Part shown: positions 60,580 through 64,000 of the stretch, piece by piece
How positions within the stretch are numbered: the first letter of the stretch is position 1
How the letters are laid out: each line of letters starts with the position of its first letter
Source of the DNA: Rhizobium mesoamericanum STM3625
GTDB lineage: Bacteria > Pseudomonadota > Alphaproteobacteria > Rhizobiales > Rhizobiaceae
Length of the DNA: 64,000 bases
Direction of reading: 5' to 3'
NCBI RefSeq assembly: GCF_000312665.1
Contig: NZ_HF536773.1
Span: forward strand, 235,582-299,581
Translations under genes and position numbers: made by a program
The notes under the pieces: model-generated
The model's input: only the letters and a program-made list of their open reading frames with translations
Database searches by the model: none
What the model was told of the DNA's origin: nothing

Positions 60580-61950
60580 TTATGCCTCGCTTATCCAGGA
60601 TCCGACGGGCAGCGGACGAGCCGGCGCCTGCTCGCGCAGTCGACCGACGTCGCAAACAGGGATTCCCACATGCGCCGAAATCAGTTCCGCGCCGGCCAGC
60701 TGACAAAACCGCCCCTGACAACGTCCCATACCCACCCGCACCATTGACTTTACCCGGTTTGCTTCACCTCCGGCATAGTCAACACTCCGGCGAAGATCGC
60801 CTGCGCTGATACCTTCGCAGCGGCAGACCATCGTTTCATCAGGTGTGGATCGGATCATGTCCACAGGCCAGGGAAAGGCGCTGGCGACGGCGCGAGCAAA
60901 GCGCTCGTAGCGGGCCATCAGGCGGAGATCCCGTGCCGGATCCGGAAAAGGCAGCCCGATATCGGCAAGGCAGGCACTCGCGGCAAGCCGTCCGGCAACT
61001 TCGGCGCCATCCGCCCCAAGGATCCGCAAGCTGTCACCGGCAAGATAGACACCCTCCATACAGCGGCCCATTCGATCGGCCCGCGGCAACCATTGAGCCC
61101 AGCCCGGACCATAATCGAAACTGCATTGGGCCAGGCCGGCAAGTTGTGTCTCGGCCCTTAAGTGCCAGCCAATGCCGACCGCATCGCATTCGGTATGATG
61201 GTCGCACCCGCCGGCATCCCGCCAACGAACGGCCCCCGGGCCGCTTTCGTCGCTGACGATATCCGTCAGCGTCACGCCTGCGCGATATAGGCGGCCGAGT
61301 TTCAGTCGCATCGCCAGGCCCCGCAGGACCAGAGCCGGCCTTGCCATCATGCCCGGTAGGGCAAGGATCTGATTTCGAAGTGAGGCGGTATCGAGAATGG
61401 CCACGACATTTGCCCCTGCCTTCAAAAGCTGGGCCGCAACGAGGGTCAGCAGTGGTCCGGAGCCCGCCAAGACGATCCTTCGCCCCAAGGCGACGCCTTG
61501 TGCCTTCAGCGCGATTTGCATGGCTCCGAGACTGTAGACCCCCGGAGCTTGCCAGCCAGGTAGCGGCACCAGCCGGTCGGTCGCGCCGGTCGCGAGAATT
61601 AGCCGGTCATAGGCGAATTCCCGGCGACCGGCGGGCGTGAGCACCTGCAGCACATTGTCCGCTAGCGCCATCGCTGAACTTTGAGGATAGTATTCGACCT
61701 CCCCGCGAGCCACCAGACGATCGAAGAGAGCATGAAGGGCAAGCGCTTTGCCCGCCTCCGACCCATAAAGCTGCTCGGCCGGGCGCCCAAAGCCCTGCGG
61801 CGGACGACGATATACCTGGCCGCCCGCCTTCAATCCCTCATCGATGACGACGGGGCGGATACCGGCGGCTGCAAGAAGCTCGGCTGCGCGTATGCCCGCC
61901 GGACCAGCGCCGACAATCACAGTTGCCTTCCGCTCAGCCGCCATCGTCAT
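60580..61950 (-). CDS. FAD/NAD(P)-binding oxidoreductase with C-terminal BFD-like 2Fe-2S domain (HcnB/OoxA-like)
   Basis: 456 residues. N-terminal FAD site TVIVGAGPAGIRAAELLAAAG and second dinucleotide fold (RLILATGATDRLVP, IVLAGSGPLLTLVAAQLL). C-terminal cysteine cluster MVCRCEGIS and GMGRCQGRFC (four Cys) forms the bacterioferritin-associated-ferredoxin-like 2Fe-2S site. This layout matches alpha subunits of opine oxidases, HcnB and D-hydroxyproline dehydrogenase. ATG 61950 follows GGGAG. It overlaps the 2Fe-2S gene by ATGA, so the two are coupled. Confidence 0.9.
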   Translation of the reverse strand: MTMAAERKATVIVGAGPAGIRAAELLAAAGIRPVVIDEGLKAGGQVYRRPPQGFGRPAEQLYGSEAGKALALHALFDRLVARGEVEYYPQSSAMALADNVLQVLTPAGRREFAYDRLILATGATDRLVPLPGWQAPGVYSLGAMQIALKAQGVALGRRIVLAGSGPLLTLVAAQLLKAGANVVAILDTASLRNQILALPGMMARPALVLRGLAMRLKLGRLYRAGVTLTDIVSDESGPGAVRWRDAGGCDHHTECDAVGIGWHLRAETQLAGLAQCSFDYGPGWAQWLPRADRMGRCMEGVYLAGDSLRILGADGAEVAGRLAASACLADIGLPFPDPARDLRLMARYERFARAVASAFPWPVDMIRSTPDETMVCRCEGISAGDLRRSVDYAGGEANRVKSMVRVGMGRCQGRFCQLAGAELISAHVGIPVCDVGRLREQAPARPLPVGSWISEA

Positions 61951-62270
61951 GGCCAATCTCCCGGCGCCTGGGTCATTAAGGACATGCCGTTTTCGACGAG
62001 GGTCGAACAGGCACGCAGGCGGGTCCCATCCTGGTGCCAGACCCAGCAGTCCTGACAGGCGCCCATCAGGCAGAAACCAGCTCGCCCCTCCGGCCCAAAC
62101 TCGGATTGCCGAAGAATGCGAGAAAATGTCAGCATGGCGGTCAGTACCGTGTCGCCGGCCAACACTTGGCGTTCAATGCCGTCGAGCAGGAAGCGGACGG
62201 GTTGGCGGTCCTGCTCGGCGAGGCGCACGATACGCCCCACTTCTCCAGTTAGACCCAGGTCCTGGCTCAT
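61947..62270 (-). CDS. Small 2Fe-2S ferredoxin-like subunit (HcnA/OoxC-like)
   Basis: 107 residues. The cysteine pattern GFCLMGACQDC followed by RACS (C-x4-C-x2-C ... C) matches the small 2Fe-2S subunits of opine oxidases, HcnA and the gamma subunit of D-hydroxyproline dehydrogenase. VRFLLDGIERQVLAGDTVLTAML is the beta-grasp N-terminal part. ATGA overlaps join it to the hydantoinase B gene upstream and the FAD subunit gene downstream, so the three are co-translated. Confidence 0.9.
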   Translation of the reverse strand: MSQDLGLTGEVGRIVRLAEQDRQPVRFLLDGIERQVLAGDTVLTAMLTFSRILRQSEFGPEGRAGFCLMGACQDCWVWHQDGTRLRACSTLVENGMSLMTQAPGDWP

Positions 62271-64000
62271 TCAGCCGCCTCTTTGATCGGAATGCGAGGC
62301 TCGGGCATCTCCGGGTAACGTGCGCAAACATCGCCAAGCGCTGCCGCGACGCCCTCATGTCCGGCACGTCCCGCCATTCGGCGGAAAATCTCCGTCTTGG
62401 TGAAGAACCGCCAGTGGATGGGAAGGCCGGCAAGAATATCCGTGAGCAGGTCGTAAGCGGCGGATGTCCACTGCGCCTCGTAGCTTTCGCGCTCGCTGCC
62501 ATAGTGGAAGTGGGCAGAGGGAGCCGCACGCGATGCCCTGAGACTGGACGTTTCGGCTTCGTCGACCTTGCCAGCCCGGATGACCACTCCGTAGTCGCGC
62601 TCGGCAGCTTCAAGGGAAACGTAGCCGCGCTCCACATCCTGCAGCACGCGCCAGGCCTCACGCTCGAGCGGATTTCCGCGACCGCCGCCCCCGGCCGAGC
62701 GGATCTCAAGCACATCGCCCGGCTGCAGGACTGCAGTATCGATGTTGCCGAGCCGGCGATAGTCCTCGCGCCCGGGATTGAGCACCATGTTGGAGAGCCC
62801 TGCTGCCTTGCCGCCGAGCAATCCCCAGGGACGGAAGAAACTGCGGTCGCGGTTGCGGGCCGTGATACGGCTGCCGGGCGTGAACACGCGGAACGCCATT
62901 TCGGTCGCCAGACCGCCGCGCCAGCGGCCGGCACCGCCGCTATCCCTGGCAAGCCCGTATTTGACGAACTCGATCGGCACTTCGGTTTCCGTGATTTCGA
63001 TCGGCGTGTTCTTCAGATAGGCAGCATCGGCACCGGAACCATTGGTCCCGTCGCGATGTGGCATCCCACCGCCGCCGCCAACCACCGGATTGACGGCGGC
63101 AATCACGCTGCGGCCGGTCCGTTCGTCAGTGGTCATGACGTTGACGATGCAATTGTTGCCGGCCGGTGCAGCAGGCAACAGATCGGGAATAGCCTGGCTG
63201 AAGGCGCCGAAGATCACGGACCGGAGGCGCGCACAGGTAAGCGAACGCATGCCGACAGCCGCCGGCGACACCGGATTGAGCACGCTCCCCTGCGGGGCAA
63301 CGCAGGTGAAAGGGCGCGTCAAGCCGGTGTTAAGCAGGATCTTGGGATTTAGCGTGTAGAGAATGTAATAGACGCCGACCAGCAGCATGGTGTGGCGCGG
63401 ATCGCCGCCCGACGGAACATTGAGCGACGAGCCGAGCTGCGGATCGGATCCGGTAAAATCGAGTATCGCCTCGTCACCCTTGATCGTCAGCGTCAGCTTC
63501 AGGCGGCATGGATTGGCTTCTATGGAATCCTCGTCGGCATAATCGACAAATTCCCAAATGCCGTCCGGCATCGCCCGCAGGAGATCGCGAGCCTGTGCTT
63601 CCGCGTGATCCAGAAGGACTTCGGCGCCTTCGAGAAATGCCTGCTTGCCGAATTTCTCTACCATTGCCAGGATCTTCCGTTCACCGGTGTTCAGCGCACC
63701 GACCAGCGCCTTGATGTCGCCGATATTAAGGTCTGGTTTGCGGACATTCGTGGTCATGATTTTGAGGATGTCTTCATCGAAGACACCTTCGTTGACCAGC
63801 TTCATCGGCGGAAAGCGAATGCCTTCCTGGTGGATCTCTGTCAGCGCACGCGACAGGGAAGCAGGCACGGCACCACCCATGTCGGTGTTGTGGATATGCC
63901 CGCCGGTCCAGGCGATGATTTCACCATCATAGAAAACCGGCTTCCAAAGGTGTGTGTCCGGCGCGTGAGTGGCCACGAAGCAGGAATAGGGATCGTTGGT
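62267..64000 (-). CDS. hyuB: Hydantoinase B/oxoprolinase family protein (partial, 5' end outside window)
   Basis: 577 residues are visible; the open frame continues past position 64000. Recognisable pieces include NDPYSCFVATHAPD (63970-64000 region), HIHNTDMGGAVP, FDFTGSDPQLGSSLNVPSG in the middle and GRGNPLEREAWRVLQDVERGYVSLEAAERDYGVVI near the C-terminus, the standard order for the beta subunit of ATP-dependent N-methylhydantoinase, 5-oxoprolinase and acetone-carboxylase relatives. Its partner HyuA is probably upstream, outside the window. Overlaps the ferredoxin-like gene by ATGA. Suggests hydrolysis of a cyclic amide before the oxidase acts. Confidence 0.9.
   Translation of the reverse strand, partial: TNDPYSCFVATHAPDTHLWKPVFYDGEIIAWTGGHIHNTDMGGAVPASLSRALTEIHQEGIRFPPMKLVNEGVFDEDILKIMTTNVRKPDLNIGDIKALVGALNTGERKILAMVEKFGKQAFLEGAEVLLDHAEAQARDLLRAMPDGIWEFVDYADEDSIEANPCRLKLTLTIKGDEAILDFTGSDPQLGSSLNVPSGGDPRHTMLLVGVYYILYTLNPKILLNTGLTRPFTCVAPQGSVLNPVSPAAVGMRSLTCARLRSVIFGAFSQAIPDLLPAAPAGNNCIVNVMTTDERTGRSVIAAVNPVVGGGGGMPHRDGTNGSGADAAYLKNTPIEITETEVPIEFVKYGLARDSGGAGRWRGGLATEMAFRVFTPGSRITARNRDRSFFRPWGLLGGKAAGLSNMVLNPGREDYRRLGNIDTAVLQPGDVLEIRSAGGGGRGNPLEREAWRVLQDVERGYVSLEAAERDYGVVIRAGKVDEAETSSLRASRAAPSAHFHYGSERESYEAQWTSAAYDLLTDILAGLPIHWRFFTKTEIFRRMAGRAGHEGVAAALGDVCARYPEMPEPRIPIKEAAE

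Overview
The window is GC-rich alpha-proteobacterial DNA, most likely from a Rhizobium or a close relative, and has the look of an accessory replicon or catabolic island. The best clue is the divergent L-rhamnose locus rhaDI / rhaRSTPQUK, whose order and gene content match the rhamnose region known from Rhizobium leguminosarum. Dense catabolic operons, many LysR-type regulators and sugar or opine-type ABC transporters fit the same group. No rRNA, tRNA, CRISPR array or phage genes were seen.

Layout. 1-3.0 kb: the first ~1000 residues of a very large minus-strand surface-type protein (dimethylformamidase-like domain, Ig-like domain, DUF4082), cut by the window edge. 3.5-5.0 kb: acylphosphatase, a small secreted protein and a spermidine-synthase-like methyltransferase fold. 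5.0-8.1 kb: a minus-strand operon of amidase, TIM-barrel isomerase-like protein and HpcH/HpaI aldolase behind a palindromic operator. 8.3-11.9 kb: small proteins, a DUF1810 gene whose start lies in a long hairpin, a TetR regulator with its operators, and an ECF41-like sigma factor with a divergent AhpD-like partner and a matching promoter. 11.9-23.6 kb: the rhamnose catabolic and transport locus plus a FAH-family gene.

23.6-35 kb is more mosaic: two previously uncalled tiny membrane proteins, a VIT-family transporter, LysR regulators, a LysR-linked MFS/LLM/AKR cluster, an intact and a frameshifted DJ-1/PfpI gene, and a LysR gene scrap. 35-37.7 kb holds a class II aldolase/HAD operon and a truncated IS110-type transposase.

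37.7-64 kb is a catabolic region. It has a six-gene operon (ArgE-like deacetylase, hydroxyacid dehydrogenase, cupin, aldehyde dehydrogenase, tartrate/malate-type dehydrogenase, succinate-semialdehyde dehydrogenase), a HAD/amine-oxidase-like operon, two paralogous double-GNAT acetyltransferases, a class III aminotransferase, a third HAD leading an opine/peptide ABC transporter operon, an Lrp-type regulator with clustered TTATGCTG motifs, a second DAO oxidase, and opine-oxidase-like subunits with a hydantoinase B gene that runs off the window.

How they may work together: rhamnose enters through RhaSTPQ, is handled by RhaU, RhaK and RhaI, and is cleaved and oxidised by RhaD, probably under RhaR control through a paired 17-bp inverted repeat. 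The 39-51 kb genes could form an acetyl-protected amine pathway (acetylate, oxidise, dehydrogenate, deacetylate, transaminate, oxidise to succinate). This is an inference from family membership only.
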